Shown: piece after piece, positions 25,364 to 34,402 of the stretch
How positions within the stretch are numbered: the stretch's first letter is position 1
Layout of the letters: the number at the start of each line of letters is the position of its first letter
Source of the DNA: Thermomicrobium sp. 4228-Ro
GTDB taxonomy: Bacteria > Chloroflexota > Chloroflexia > Thermomicrobiales > Thermomicrobiaceae
Direction of reading: 5' to 3'
DNA: 64,000 bases
Assembly: GCF_026241205.1 (NCBI RefSeq)
Contig: NZ_JAPFQM010000001.1
Span: 372,001-436,000, forward strand
Translations under genes and position numbers: made by a program
Notes under the pieces: model-generated
What the model was told of the DNA's origin: nothing
Database searches by the model: none
What the model saw: only the letters and a program-made list of their open reading frames with translations

Positions 25364-26158
25364 GTGAGCACGCTCCGACGGGTCGAAATCCGGAGCGTCA
25401 CGAAAGTCTTCTACCGCGGACGCGCGCGCATCGAGGCACTCGGGCCGCTCGATCTCGTCGTCACCGATCGCGAGTTCTTGAGCATCGTCGGTCCCTCCGG
25501 TTGCGGCAAGAGTACGCTCCTCAACATCGTCGCTGGCCTGGAGGAACCATCGAGTGGCGAAGTCTGGCTCGACGGCGCACCAGCTCCGCACCGCCTCGGT
25601 CGGGTCGCCTACATGCATCAGCGCGACCTGCTTCTACCGTGGCGCCGCGTCCTCGATAACGTGATCTTGCCGCTCGAACTACGCGGTGTGCCCAAGCACG
25701 AGGCACGCCACCGCGCCCTGCCCTGGCTCGAACGCTTCGGCCTGGCCGAGTTCGCTGCGGCCTATCCAGCCCAGCTGTCCGGTGGGATGCGCCAGCGCGT
25801 CGCCTTCCTCCGAACGCTCATGGCCGAGCGACCCCTCCTCCTCCTCGACGAGCCGTTTGGTGCTCTCGACGCGCTCACCCGAGCGAGCCTCCAAGAATGG
25901 CTGCTCGCGCTCTGGGAGGAACTCGACCGCACGATCGTTCTGGTGACGCACGATGTCGAGGAAGCGATCCTCCTGAGCGACCGCGTCATCGTGCTGAGCG
26001 AACGCCCTGGACGCATCGTCGACGAAGTACCGGTCGCCCTGCCACGCCCGCGAACCTACGAGATCGTCACCGATCCACGCTTCGTTGCGCTCAAAGCGCG
26101 CGTGCTGGGTGCACTTCGGGCTCGATCGGCCCGGGAGGTCCGGACCGATGCACCGTGA
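25364..26158 (+). CDS. thiZ: ABC transporter ATPase for thiamine precursor
   Basis: 264 residues. GTG 25364 lies 5 nt behind a G-hexamer; GTG 25358 is an alternative. It is an ABC ATPase of the nitrate/taurine/HMP subgroup: Walker A GPSGCGKSTLLN, signature LSGGMRQRVAFLR, Walker B LLLLDEPFGALD, switch His in VLVTHDVEEAI. With permease and THI5-like binding protein, under a TPP riboswitch, it should power uptake of a hydroxymethyl- or formylamino-pyrimidine. The substrate assignment rests on the riboswitch and ThiY, not on this subunit. Confidence 0.9.
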   Translation: MSTLRRVEIRSVTKVFYRGRARIEALGPLDLVVTDREFLSIVGPSGCGKSTLLNIVAGLEEPSSGEVWLDGAPAPHRLGRVAYMHQRDLLLPWRRVLDNVILPLELRGVPKHEARHRALPWLERFGLAEFAAAYPAQLSGGMRQRVAFLRTLMAERPLLLLDEPFGALDALTRASLQEWLLALWEELDRTIVLVTHDVEEAILLSDRVIVLSERPGRIVDEVPVALPRPRTYEIVTDPRFVALKARVLGALRARSAREVRTDAP

Positions 26159-26906
26159 ACGTCTGCTGCCGGCACTCATCCTCGCCGTCGGTTTGGCGAC
26201 GTGGGAATGGCTGGTCAGAGTCCTCGCGGTACCACGCTGGGTTCTGCCGCCCCCGAGCGCGATCGTGCTCGCACTCCTCCGCGACCAGCGTCTCCTGCTC
26301 CAGCATCTCGCGGTCACTCTGGAGGAAGTTGCGCTCGGACTCGTCCTCTCTGTCGTCCTCGCGATCCTGCTCGCTGTCGGGATCGTCAGCTCGCGGATCG
26401 TCGAGCGGTCGCTCTATCCGCTCGTCGTCGCGTCGCAGGCCGTCCCGATCGTCGCGCTCGCGCCGCTGCTCCTGATTTGGTTCGGATACGGACTGACACC
26501 GAAAGTCATCGTCGTCGTCCTCATCTGCTTCTTCCCGATCGCTGTCAATCTGGTCGACGGGTTACGCGGTGTCGATGGCGAACTGGTCGACCTCGTCCGC
26601 AGTCTCGGTGCCTCGCGCTGGCAGACATTGCGCATCGTCCGCATACCGGCAGCGCTTCCGGCCTTTTTCTCTGGCTTGCGCGTCGCTGCCGCTGTGAGCG
26701 TCATCGGTGCGCTCATCGGGGAATGGGTCGGTTCCGCTGCCGGGCTCGGCTACCTCATGATCCGCGCAGCCTCGCAGTTCCACACCGACCGGGTTTTCGC
26801 CGCGGTGCTCGTGAGCGCTGCGGTCAGCATCGCCCTCTTCTGGAGCGTCGGCGTGGTCGAGCGCATCGCCCTACCCTGGCGCACGACATCGCGAACGGAA
26901 CGATAA
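26148..26906 (+). CDS. thiX: ABC transporter permease for thiamine precursor
   Basis: 252 residues from the ATG at 26148, with GGAGG 9 nt upstream; it overlaps the ATPase end by 11 nt. It is a BPD_transp_1 permease with about six membrane helices. The EAA loop reads LVDLVRSLGASRWQTLRIVRIPAALPAFFSGL. The family (SsuC/TauC/ThiX type) forms a dimer in the inner membrane and receives substrate from the lipoprotein encoded next. Confidence 0.9.
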   Translation: MHRERLLPALILAVGLATWEWLVRVLAVPRWVLPPPSAIVLALLRDQRLLLQHLAVTLEEVALGLVLSVVLAILLAVGIVSSRIVERSLYPLVVASQAVPIVALAPLLLIWFGYGLTPKVIVVVLICFFPIAVNLVDGLRGVDGELVDLVRSLGASRWQTLRIVRIPAALPAFFSGLRVAAAVSVIGALIGEWVGSAAGLGYLMIRAASQFHTDRVFAAVLVSAAVSIALFWSVGVVERIALPWRTTSRTER

Positions 26907-26925
26907 CAGGGAGAGGAGGAGACGC

Positions 26926-27987
26926 ATGACGCGCAAAGTCACGCGCCGAACGTTTCTGATGGGTACGGCAGCGCTGCTCGCCAGTGCCTGCGCTGGGGAA
27001 CGACCCACCGCAGGCGGATCGGCGCCACCCGCGACACCCACGACCGCCGCTGTCGCGGCTAGCCCGACCGAGGCACGCGAGTCGGTGAGTGTCGCGCTCG
27101 ACTGGTATCCCTGGTCGAATCACACCGGTCTCCTCATGGCTCGTGAGAACGGGCACGTCCAGTCCGAAGGGCTCGACGTCACGCTGGAAGTGCCGGCCAA
27201 TCCGGAGGACGTGCTCAAACTCGTCGCGACCGGTCGGAACACCTATGGCATCAGTTACCAGACCGACGTCCTTCTCGCTCGAGCCGAGGGAATCCCGGTC
27301 GTCTCGATCGCCGCACTCGTCCAGCACCCGCTGAACTCCGTCATGGCGCTCGAGCGCAGCGGAATCACCCGTCCGCGCGATCTCGCCGGGAAGAAGGTCG
27401 GCTATCCTGGCTTGCCGAGCGACGAGGCACTGCTTGCCACGATGCTGGAGGCCGATGGTGCACGACTGGAGGACGTGACACTGGTCAACGTGGGATTCGA
27501 GCTCGTTCGTGCGCTACTGAGCGGGCAGGTCGATGCCGTCATCGGTGCCTACTGGGTACACGAGTCGATCCTGATCGAGCAGCAAGGCGAAAAGCCGGTA
27601 ATTCTGCGCGTCGAGCAGTGGGGCGTGCCGGACTTCTACGAACTCGTCATGGTCACCAGCGAACAGGAACTCCGCGAGCACGCGGACCGCGTCCAGCGAT
27701 TCGTCCGCGGCATGATCCGCGGATACCAGGATGCCGCCCGTGACCTGGATGCTGCAGTGGCACTTTTGGTCCGGGAGTATCCCGAGACCAACGAAGAGCT
27801 GGAGAAGCGCGGCATCCGGCTGCTCGCACCGCTCTGGACCGAGGGCGTGCCGGTCTTCGGCTGGCAGGAAGAGCGGCGCTGGACCGAGTACGCCTCCTGG
27901 ATGCGCCAGCGGGGGCTGCTGGCCAGCGACGTCGATGCGCGTGCCGCCTTCACCAACCGGTTCGTCGAATCGGCGCGTCAGCCATAG
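26926..27987 (+). CDS. thiY: Thiamine-precursor-binding lipoprotein, NMT1/THI5-like
   Basis: 353 residues with GAGAGGAGGAG ahead of the ATG. The signal peptide ends in the lipobox LLASAC, then a Pro/Thr/Ala linker. The binding domain begins SVALDWYPWSNHTGLLMARE, the NMT1/THI5-like start, and continues with VPANPEDVLKLVATGRNTYGISYQ and GKKVGYPGLPSDEALL. DAVIGAYWVHE is a typical ligand-site segment. It binds the pyrimidine precursor outside the membrane and hands it to ThiXZ. It ends before a bidirectional terminator. Confidence 0.9.
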   Translation: MTRKVTRRTFLMGTAALLASACAGERPTAGGSAPPATPTTAAVAASPTEARESVSVALDWYPWSNHTGLLMARENGHVQSEGLDVTLEVPANPEDVLKLVATGRNTYGISYQTDVLLARAEGIPVVSIAALVQHPLNSVMALERSGITRPRDLAGKKVGYPGLPSDEALLATMLEADGARLEDVTLVNVGFELVRALLSGQVDAVIGAYWVHESILIEQQGEKPVILRVEQWGVPDFYELVMVTSEQELREHADRVQRFVRGMIRGYQDAARDLDAAVALLVREYPETNEELEKRGIRLLAPLWTEGVPVFGWQEERRWTEYASWMRQRGLLASDVDARAAFTNRFVESARQP

Positions 27988-28048
27988 CCGGTACAGCCTC
28001 GCCTGGCTTCTGCCTCTGACGTGCTGGGAGGACCGCAGCGCTCTCCGG

Positions 28049-28084
28049 ACGAGAGCCAGCCCGAATCAGCGGGCCGGCTCTCGT
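28049..28084. terminator. Bidirectional terminator between thiY and nadA
   Basis: Arms 28049-28063 and 28070-28084 pair over 14 of 15 positions around the loop AATCAG. A short TTGG follows on the + strand and no long T tract on either. It is located between convergent stops, so it serves both transcripts. Confidence 0.65.
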
Positions 28085-28123
28085 TGGAGCGTCGCATCAC
28101 GGAACTCGTGGCGTCGCTCGCTT

Positions 28124-29047
28124 CTAGCCTAGTGCGAGCATCGCTTCGAGCGCCCGACGAGCCGGGACAGCGATCTCCTCGGGAACAGTGATGACATGCT
28201 TGAGATCGCGTAGCGACTCGTAGACCTTCTCGAGCGTCGTCCGCTTCATGTACTGGCAGACGGCGTCCTCGCGCACCGGAATGAACCGCTTGCCAGGAGC
28301 CTTCTTGTTGAGCCGGTGCAGGATGCCCACCTCGGTCGCCACGACGAACTCCTGCGCCGGCGACTGCGCGGCGTACCGCACCATCCCCTCGGTCGAGAGT
28401 AGCTTCGCGTCCGGTCGTAGGAAGATGCAGGTCGAACTGCACCCACACTCCGGATGGATGAGAAACTCCGCGTCCGGGTGTGCCGCCAGTTGCACCTCCA
28501 GGTCCTCGCTTCGGATACCCGCATGGACGTGGCATTCACCGAGCCAGACATCCAGTTTGCGGCCGGTGATCCGCTCCACGTGCGCACCGAGGAACATGTC
28601 CGGAACGAAGAAGATCGGCCGATCCGGAGGCAGGCTAGCTACCACCTCGACTGCGTTCGCGCTCGTGCAGCAGATATCCGCCAGTGCTTTCACCGCCGCA
28701 CTGGTATTGACGTACGCCACGACGATCCCGTCCGGATGCTGCTCGCGCCAGGCACGGACGTCCTCTCGGGTGATCGTTTCCGCGAGCGAGCACCCCGCTT
28801 CGAGATCGGGCAGAAGGACCGTCTTCTCCGGGTTCAGGATCGCTGCCGTCTCCGCCATGAAGTGGACACCGCAGAAGACGATCACCTCGGCATCGGTCCT
28901 CGTCGCCTCGCGCGAAAGTCCGAGCGAGTCACCGACGAAGTCGGCGATATCCTGCACCTCTGGTCGCTGGTAACTGTGGGCCAGGATGACGGCACGTCGT
29001 TCCTCCTTGAGCCGGAGAATCTCCTGAACCAGTTCCTGCTGCTGCAT
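28124..29047 (-). CDS. nadA: Quinolinate synthase
   Basis: 307 residues. This [4Fe-4S] enzyme condenses iminoaspartate with dihydroxyacetone phosphate to quinolinate in de novo NAD synthesis. The three cluster cysteines are in VIVFCGVHFMAETA, ADICCTSANAVE and HPECGCSS. The substrate-binding stretches AHSYQRPEVQDIADFVGDSL and NTSAAVKA are intact. nadC lies 18 nt upstream in the same direction. L-aspartate oxidase (nadB) or aspartate dehydrogenase is not in the window. Confidence 0.96.
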   Translation of the reverse strand: MQQQELVQEILRLKEERRAVILAHSYQRPEVQDIADFVGDSLGLSREATRTDAEVIVFCGVHFMAETAAILNPEKTVLLPDLEAGCSLAETITREDVRAWREQHPDGIVVAYVNTSAAVKALADICCTSANAVEVVASLPPDRPIFFVPDMFLGAHVERITGRKLDVWLGECHVHAGIRSEDLEVQLAAHPDAEFLIHPECGCSSTCIFLRPDAKLLSTEGMVRYAAQSPAQEFVVATEVGILHRLNKKAPGKRFIPVREDAVCQYMKRTTLEKVYESLRDLKHVITVPEEIAVPARRALEAMLALG

Positions 29048-29065
29048 CGCAGTGAACGACCCCCT

Positions 29066-29950
29066 TCAGTCCGAATCGATCGCCACGATTTCCAGTGCGA
29101 TGTCCAGCGCACGCACGGAATGGGTGAGCGCACCGACCGAGATCGCGTCTACACCGGTCTCGGCGATCGCGCGGACGCGCTCGAGCGTCACCCCGCCGGA
29201 GGCTTCCAGCCGTGCGCGCCCGGCTACACGCCGGACCGCTTCACGCATCGTTTCCAGATCCATATTGTCCAGCAAGATCCAATCGGCTCCGGCTTCGAGC
29301 GCTTCTTCGAGCTCGTCGAGTGTCGTGACTTCGACCTCGATTGCCAGCGGATGGGGAGCCCGCTCGCGCGCCCGCCGGACCGCGTCGCCGACGCTGCCGA
29401 CCGCTCGGATATGGTTGTCCTTGATCAAGACGCCATCGAATAGCCCGAAACGATGGTTCCGCCCGCCGCCGACGCGTACCGCGTATTTCTCCAGCGCCCG
29501 CAACCCCGGTGTCGTCTTGCGCGTATCCAGAATCACCGCACCGGTGCCCTCGATCGCTTCGACGAATCGGCGCGTCGTCGTCGCGATGCCGGAAAGCCGC
29601 TGCAGCAGGTTGAGCGCCAGACGCTCGCCCGTGAGGATGCTCGCCAGTCGGCCGGCGATCCGCGCCACCACCGTTCCAGCGGCGACCGATGCGCCTTCCC
29701 GAACCAGCGCCGTGCAGTCGAGCTCGTCATCGACCTCGTGGAAGACCAGCTCGACGAGCGGCAGTCCGCACAGGACACCCGCCTCGCGCGCGACGATTTC
29801 AGCCTGACCGCGGACATCCGGGGAAACGATTGCCTGGGTGGTCACGTCACCGGTTCCGACATCTTCGAGCAGCCATGACCGCACCCACTCCCGGAGGACG
29901 GTCCTCGGAACTCCGAGTGCTGTGAGCGTCGTGCGCTGCTGGACAGCCAT
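29066..29950 (-). CDS. nadC: Nicotinate-nucleotide pyrophosphorylase (carboxylating)
   Basis: 294 residues from the ATG at 29950; the frame continues to a GTG at 29971, an alternative start. It converts quinolinate and PRPP to nicotinate mononucleotide and CO2. Landmarks are EDVGTGDVTTQAIV, NLLQRLSGIATTTRRFVEA, DTRKTTPGLRALEKYAV, GGGRNHRFGLFDGVLIKDNH and the C-terminal SGGVTLERVRAIAETGVDAISVGALTHS. It is transcribed before nadA in a two-gene operon. Confidence 0.96.
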   Translation of the reverse strand: MAVQQRTTLTALGVPRTVLREWVRSWLLEDVGTGDVTTQAIVSPDVRGQAEIVAREAGVLCGLPLVELVFHEVDDELDCTALVREGASVAAGTVVARIAGRLASILTGERLALNLLQRLSGIATTTRRFVEAIEGTGAVILDTRKTTPGLRALEKYAVRVGGGRNHRFGLFDGVLIKDNHIRAVGSVGDAVRRARERAPHPLAIEVEVTTLDELEEALEAGADWILLDNMDLETMREAVRRVAGRARLEASGGVTLERVRAIAETGVDAISVGALTHSVRALDIALEIVAIDSD

Positions 29951-29971
29951 CTTCTGTGTCTTCCGTTTCAC

Positions 29972-30321
29972 GTTGACCCGACACTGCGCTGCTTTATGGT
30001 TTTCCTTCCAGGATAGATCACAGATCCGTCGGTAAACCAGTCGGCGCGTCCGAGCGCTCGGACGTGTCCGAAGAGGTCCCTGAGCCGCTCGAACGGCGAG
30101 GAGCTATGGGAGTCGATTCCCTGCGAGGTGTTCTCGATGAGGGCTTGCCAGGCAGCCTGCTGCTCGCGCCCCGGTCCGCCCCGCACCACCGCTCTTGGAA
30201 GTTCCCAGCTGTCGGAAACTGAGAGAAGATGAAGACAAACAACCGCGCACTCTATCCGTGTACCACGGCAGCTGGTCGGGGACAACGGCCGGTAGCACGC
30301 ACTGATTCAGCCGACTCCCTC
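29972..30321. other. Intergenic region without a recognised gene
   Basis: About 350 bp between divergent nadC and the FGYP protein gene. A minus-strand frame (29968-30285) has mildly protein-like content (FERLRDLFGHVRALGRADWF) but no family, no start signal and a stop structure unlike neighbours. It was judged non-coding or a remnant. The nadC promoter must lie here but is not identified. Confidence 0.4.
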
Positions 30322-30350
30322 TTGACAACAGGCGCAACCGGGTATTACTT
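30322..30350 (+). promoter_or_regulatory. Likely promoter of the FGYP-repeat gene
   Basis: A perfect TTGACA (30322-30327) is followed by TATTAC at a short 15-nt spacing, or by TTACTT at 17 nt. The local sequence is AT-rich compared with its surroundings. It ends about 35 nt before the GTG start. Confidence 0.5.
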
Positions 30351-30384
30351 AATATGCACACATCGACTGAGGGGGTAAGGATCT

Positions 30385-32061
30385 GTGGCGCACGCTGGGC
30401 GGATGCTGCTTCTACTCGCAATGCTACTTGGTCTGGTTGGGGCGGTTCCCTCGCTACCTTTCACCAGCGCCCGTGCGCAGACCGAAGGGCCGTGCCGCTA
30501 CTTTCCGGAAACCGGCCACTGGCTCTGTCATGGCTTCCGCGACTACTGGGAGCGGTTCGGCGGGTTGGCAATCTTCGGCTACCCGCTCAGCGAAGAGTTC
30601 GTCGATCCGACAACTGGTCTCGTGACGCAGTGGTTCGAGCGGGCTCGCTTCGAGTGGCATCCGGGCGTCTGGCCGGAGCGCTACGATGTGCTCCTGAGCC
30701 TGATCGGGCGGGAAGTGACGCGCGGACGCGAGCACGAGCCGCCGTTCCAGCCGGCACAGCCGATTGGGAGCTGCACGTACTTTCCCGAGACCCAGCACAA
30801 CCTGTGCGGGCGCTTCCGCGAGTACTGGGAGCAGTTCGGCGGGTTGCCGATCTTCGGGTATCCGATCAGCGAGGAATTCGTGGAGGTGAACCCCGACAGT
30901 GGGCAGCTGGTGCTCGTGCAGTACTTCGAGCGTCACCGGTTCGAGTACCAGCCGGGCGTCTGGCCGGAGCGGCTGGATGTTCTGCTCGGACGTCTCGGCG
31001 CGCAGGCTTTGCATCTCCTGCCGTCCGGCTCTCCGGGGCCAGAACCGTCATCAACGCCCACACCGACGCCGACACCGGTAACCCCGACACCCACGCCAAC
31101 ACCGACACCTAAACCCACACCCCTGCCGACACCCTCCCCGACACCCACGCCGAGGCCCACACCAACACAGACTCACCCTTATACGCCGACGCCAACTTCA
31201 ACACCCACGCCCGCACCGACACCTGGTGTGACACCGACACCAGTCACCCTGACACCCACACCAACGCCCACACCCGCCCCCGGGTCCGATTTCTGCGGGT
31301 ATCCGACACTCGTGCAGGTCACCGATAGCCTCGGGCATACCAACCCGAACTCCTGGGGCAAGGGAACCGGTGGGGATTGGCCTGGCGGGCTCGACAACGC
31401 GCCGACCGTCCATGTCGGAGATACCCTCACCTTTACCGCAACAGCCCAGAGCCCTTGCAATCGCCCCTTGCTGTACCGCTTCTGGGTTGAATCAAGGCTG
31501 CTCCGTGACTGGAGTAGCGACAACCAAGCTATCTGGACTGTAACTGCAGCAGATGTCGGGCAATGGATCACGGTCATCGTCGAAGTCAAGGATGATGATA
31601 GCTATTTCCGGTTCGGAAGGAGCGATGACTACACCTACATGACCTACAACGTCGAACCCGCCCCCGGGTCCGATTTCTGCGGGTATCCGACACTCGTGCA
31701 GGTCACCGATAGCCTCGGGCATACCAACCCGAACTCCTGGGGCAAGGGAACCGGTGGGGATTGGCCTGGCGGGCTCGACAACGCGCCGACCGTCCATGTC
31801 GGAGATACCCTCACCTTTACCGCAACAGCCCAGAGCCCTTGCAATCGCCCCTTGCTGTACCGCTTCTGGGTTGAATCAAGGCTGCTCCGTGACTGGAGTA
31901 GCGACAACCAAGCTATCTGGACTGTAACTGCAGCAGATGTCGGGCAATGGATCACGGTCATCGTCGAGGTCAAGGATGATGATAGCTATTTCCGGTTCGG
32001 AAGGAGCGATGACTACACCTACATGACCTACAACGTCGAACCCGCCCCCGACTCTGGCTGA
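30385..32061 (+). CDS. Secreted FGYP-module protein with Pro/Thr linker and duplicated C-terminal domain
   Basis: 558 residues, GTG start behind GAGGGGGT. A signal peptide ([20 protein letters not shown] region) ends near ARAQ. Two FGYP modules follow (about residues 35-110 and 128-210): [33 protein letters not shown] and [20 protein letters not shown], then the parallel second copy. Residues about 215-299 are a Pro/Thr-rich spacer. Residues 300-427 and 428-555 are identical 128-residue domains starting [27 protein letters not shown] and [20 protein letters not shown] suggest an Ig-like beta sandwich. No catalytic motif is seen. It is probably a surface or matrix protein. Confidence 0.8.
   Translation: MAHAGRMLLLLAMLLGLVGAVPSLPFTSARAQTEGPCRYFPETGHWLCHGFRDYWERFGGLAIFGYPLSEEFVDPTTGLVTQWFERARFEWHPGVWPERYDVLLSLIGREVTRGREHEPPFQPAQPIGSCTYFPETQHNLCGRFREYWEQFGGLPIFGYPISEEFVEVNPDSGQLVLVQYFERHRFEYQPGVWPERLDVLLGRLGAQALHLLPSGSPGPEPSSTPTPTPTPVTPTPTPTPTPKPTPLPTPSPTPTPRPTPTQTHPYTPTPTSTPTPAPTPGVTPTPVTLTPTPTPTPAPGSDFCGYPTLVQVTDSLGHTNPNSWGKGTGGDWPGGLDNAPTVHVGDTLTFTATAQSPCNRPLLYRFWVESRLLRDWSSDNQAIWTVTAADVGQWITVIVEVKDDDSYFRFGRSDDYTYMTYNVEPAPGSDFCGYPTLVQVTDSLGHTNPNSWGKGTGGDWPGGLDNAPTVHVGDTLTFTATAQSPCNRPLLYRFWVESRLLRDWSSDNQAIWTVTAADVGQWITVIVEVKDDDSYFRFGRSDDYTYMTYNVEPAPDSG
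31282..32049 (+). repeat. Two 384-bp tandem repeats within the FGYP gene
   Basis: Unit 1 is 31282-31665 and unit 2 is 31666-32049. By reading, they differ at one base only: A at 31584, G at 31968, a synonymous GAA/GAG change. The period is exactly 128 codons, so the frame is kept. Confidence 0.95.
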
Positions 32062-32488
32062 GAGGGCCGATAACCGACGTTGAGGCAGGAAAATCAAGGA
32101 GTCAGCTAGCCCTGGAAAGTGTTTCAGTTGCTCTTACCTGGTCCGCGCAGAAGGGCTCCTGGAAGTTGGGAACGTGCCCTAGCTCTGGGCCACACAGGGC
32201 AACTTCTCCTCCTGCCCAACACCAGAAATGAGACAGTTGGCTTCGACGCCGCACAGCCGCGACTCGGTGCCTATCCCGCTGTCCAGATCGCGCCGAGCCG
32301 GTGACAGTGTCAACCCTACAGCTGCACCCGCTGCGGGACGCCCGACTCGTGGTCGCGCGAACGTGCGGGCCTTCCTCCGACCCCAGGCAGGCCCACAGCA
32401 GGTCCAGACGACACCAGCCACGAACGCAGGATCGGCTGTCACCGAACCGACACGGACATGCACCGCCCGGAACTCGTCAGCCCGCAGC
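32062..32488. other. Intergenic region, nothing recognised
   Basis: About 430 bp between the FGYP gene and the convergent Mop-domain gene. On the minus strand just downstream of the Mop gene, a frame contains SVTADPAFVAGVVW, faintly like a permease segment, but it breaks off and cannot be assigned. No clear terminator hairpin with a T tract was found. Confidence 0.4.
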
Positions 32489-32701
32489 TCACTCGACTGC
32501 GACCATGACCTCGGTCGCTTTGATGATGGCCACGACCGGTGTGCCGGGAGCCAGCCCCAGTTGCTCGGCCGACTCGCGGGTAATGACGGAGACGAGCTCT
32601 TGCCCATTGCCGAGGTCGATAACGACCTCGCTGACGACTGCTCCGTGTTTCACGGACTTCACTGTGCCCCGCAACTGGTTGCGGGCGCTGATACGCTTAA
32701 G
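32489..32701 (-). CDS. Molybdenum-pterin-binding (Mop) domain protein, start unresolved
   Basis: The 69 residues KRISARNQLRGTVKSVKHGA to the end match a single Mop/TOBE domain (about 69 residues in MopI-type molbindins), which stores or senses molybdate or tungstate. SARNQLRGTVKSV, VVIDLGNGQELVSVITRESAEQLGL and VVAIIKATEVMVAVE are typical. In frame, the codon before Lys-2 is CTT; there is no ATG, GTG or near TTG. A GGAAGG site lies right before. The nearest in-frame TTG is about 30 codons upstream. A mutation, sequencing error or rare start is possible. Coordinates assume the position before KRIS. Confidence 0.7.
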   Translation of the reverse strand, partial: LKRISARNQLRGTVKSVKHGAVVSEVVIDLGNGQELVSVITRESAEQLGLAPGTPVVAIIKATEVMVAVE

Positions 32702-33145
32702 CCCTTCCTTCCGCGCCCATGACCTCTGACGAGAGTTCCAAAACAGTCTACCACGTTCCCGTCGGGTCCATTGGCAAATTCGTGCACACCCGAGCAACCC
32801 CGGGGCGATCTTTTTCGGTCTTTCCCGATCCGAGTGCGTCAAACGATACGAACCATACAGTATCACTTCGGCCCGTGAAGGAGGCGTCGTGGGGTTCACG
32901 GTACGGCTCGTCACAGGACGTGCGTGAGTCGCGCATGCCCCTTTACGGTTGACGAGACACCGGATCCTGGCCAAATCGAACGCACTCGGCCTCATTGTGA
33001 CCAAGCCCGAGCTGGTCGACCGACTGACGAAGATGGGGTGCGCTGTCCGATGTACTGGCGGCCGACACTGGTAGCGGCACAGAAGCGCTGCTGACGTGAT
33101 CCCGCTGATCCCGCGCACTACAAGTGGGAGACGGTCGAGAAGCTG
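32702..33145. other. Intergenic region with traces of decayed coding sequence
   Basis: About 440 bp. From 32950 to 33130 on the + strand, stretches such as ILAKSNALGLIVTKPELVDR and, in other frames, CPMYWRPTLVAAQKRC and HYKWETVEKLM look like pieces of a gene broken by frameshifts and stops. They run into the small ORF at 33146. The 5' part of this gap holds nothing recognised. Confidence 0.4.
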
Positions 33146-33337
33146 ATGCCGGAAGCGCTGGCGTTCCGGCAGTGGGTCGGCGACGTGGAACGCCGCAAGC
33201 TGACCACCAGCTACATCCGCAACGCCAAGCGCACGGAAGCTCGCCTGCGCTGGCTCGACCGGATGAAGGCCGGGCGTCTCACTCGGCTCGGACCATTCGC
33301 CACCGACCTCCAGTGGACGAGCGGAGTCCCCTTCTGA
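33146..33337 (+). CDS. Hypothetical protein, possible 3' remnant
   Basis: 63 residues (MPEALAFRQWVGDVERRKLT, then RNAKRTEARLRWLDRMKAG), basic and helical. Protein-like reading continues upstream of the ATG (HYKWETVEKL), so it is more likely the end of a longer decayed gene than a complete one. No family is recognised. Two tRNA-Thr genes start 345 bp further right; the gap 33338-33682 shows no gene. Confidence 0.35.
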   Translation: MPEALAFRQWVGDVERRKLTTSYIRNAKRTEARLRWLDRMKAGRLTRLGPFATDLQWTSGVPF

Positions 33338-33682
33338 AAGCAGGTACAGGCTGGTAGGTCACGGACTCACCGGCCTGTGTCGTCCGGACAGCTCGACGGC
33401 CGCCGACGAGTGTGCTGTGATAACCGTGTGAGACGGTACGTACCTTGAGAACGCGATACCTGGCCACTGCAGTGGCCAGCGGCCGGGTCAGTGGCCGAGC
33501 GAGTGGCGGCTCGCTGGACCGGCGTCGAGTATAGTCCGCTGGCGCTCGACCAGCGGGCTCTCCGCGTCTCCGGCTGACCACACCTTGACCACACGGTGAC
33601 CACACGCCGGTCAGCGCGAAGGCGGCCGAGTATCGCGCCCGGCCGCCTCGTGGGTTCTGCGTCGTCTCGCGCTTTTTCGGGG

Positions 33683-33754
33683 AGCCGGTGGTCGGATTCG
33701 AACCGACGACCTGCTGTTTACGAAACAGCTGCTCTACCGCTGAGCTACACCGGC
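33683..33754 (-). tRNA. tRNA-Thr(CGT)
   Basis: Read on the minus strand, the acceptor GCCGGTG pairs with CACCGGC; D-stem GCTC/GAGC; anticodon stem GCTGT/ACAGC with loop TTCGTAA, giving CGT, which reads ACG; T-arm GTCGG-TTCGAAT-CCGAC. CCA is not encoded. It follows tRNA-Thr(GGT) by a few bases, probably in one transcript. Confidence 0.95.
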
Positions 33755-33757
33755 CTC

Positions 33758-33833
33758 TGGAGCCCACGCCGGGACTCGAACCCGGGACCTCAATCTTACC
33801 AAGATTGTGCTCTGCCTCCTGAGCTACGTGGGC
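33758..33833 (-). tRNA. tRNA-Thr(GGT)
   Basis: Read on the minus strand, the acceptor GCCCACG pairs with CGTGGGC; anticodon stem CAATC/GATTG with loop TTGGTAA, giving GGT, which reads ACC and ACU; T-arm CCGGG-TTCGAGT-CCCGG. The discriminator is T and CCA is encoded (33758-33760). Confidence 0.95.
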
Positions 33834-34402
33834 CCACAGCCAACGCCTTCAGCAGTATACCCGAGTTCGCCGTTTCGTGCAACGCTCTCTGCTCCACACT
33901 ACGCAGCACCGGTCCTCCTCGTCGTGCACCACCGGACAAGCTCCGGTCCTCTCGGGACACTTCGCATGGTTGCGCGAGAGCGCTCGTATCATCGCTCGAT
34001 TTCCGTGAAGGAACGCCGCGACGCTCCACCATCGCCTCCGCCATCATCTCTTCTGGACAACCGAGACCAGAACGAGCAGACAAGACGACACGCTTTGCGT
34101 CCCGTTCGGGGCAGCTTTCGTGACGGTCGTCTTCCGTCAGACTCCCACCGCTCGCGCCAACCGTGCCGTCATCCTCCGGCGTGACGAGGGGACGCCTGCA
34201 CCGATCGGTTGATCGCTGCCGCCCCGTTGCACAGCCTCCGGATTTACTTCCTAAGACTGCCCGTCGGTCGGCTGGTATCGGTCGTGTCCCACCTGTACCC
34301 ACCGACTCTCGGCTGGACCGTCGCAGCACGCGCTGGAGCAGCGAAACTGGTGCCGGATGCGACTTGCACACGAGGCATGCGGTACCGCCGGATGAGGAGT
34401 CT
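33834..34402. other. Intergenic region, nothing recognised
   Basis: About 570 bp between the tRNA-Thr pair and the end of the alcohol dehydrogenase gene. Open frames on both strands are short or low in protein-like content, with no ribosome site. It should contain the tRNA promoter on the minus strand near 33850-33900, but no consensus stands out. Confidence 0.4.

Noticed and set aside
29968-30285. 105-codon minus-strand ORF upstream of nadC
   Set aside because: No family, no ribosome site, and the content is only mildly protein-like.
31040-31281. Short repeated motif like a CRISPR array or satellite
   Set aside because: It is the ACACCGAC-rich codon pattern of a Pro/Thr linker, in frame within a coding region, without conserved repeat-spacer units.
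32299-32488. modB permease remnant downstream of the Mop gene
   Set aside because: Only a dozen residues are faintly permease-like; there is no EAA motif or continuous frame.
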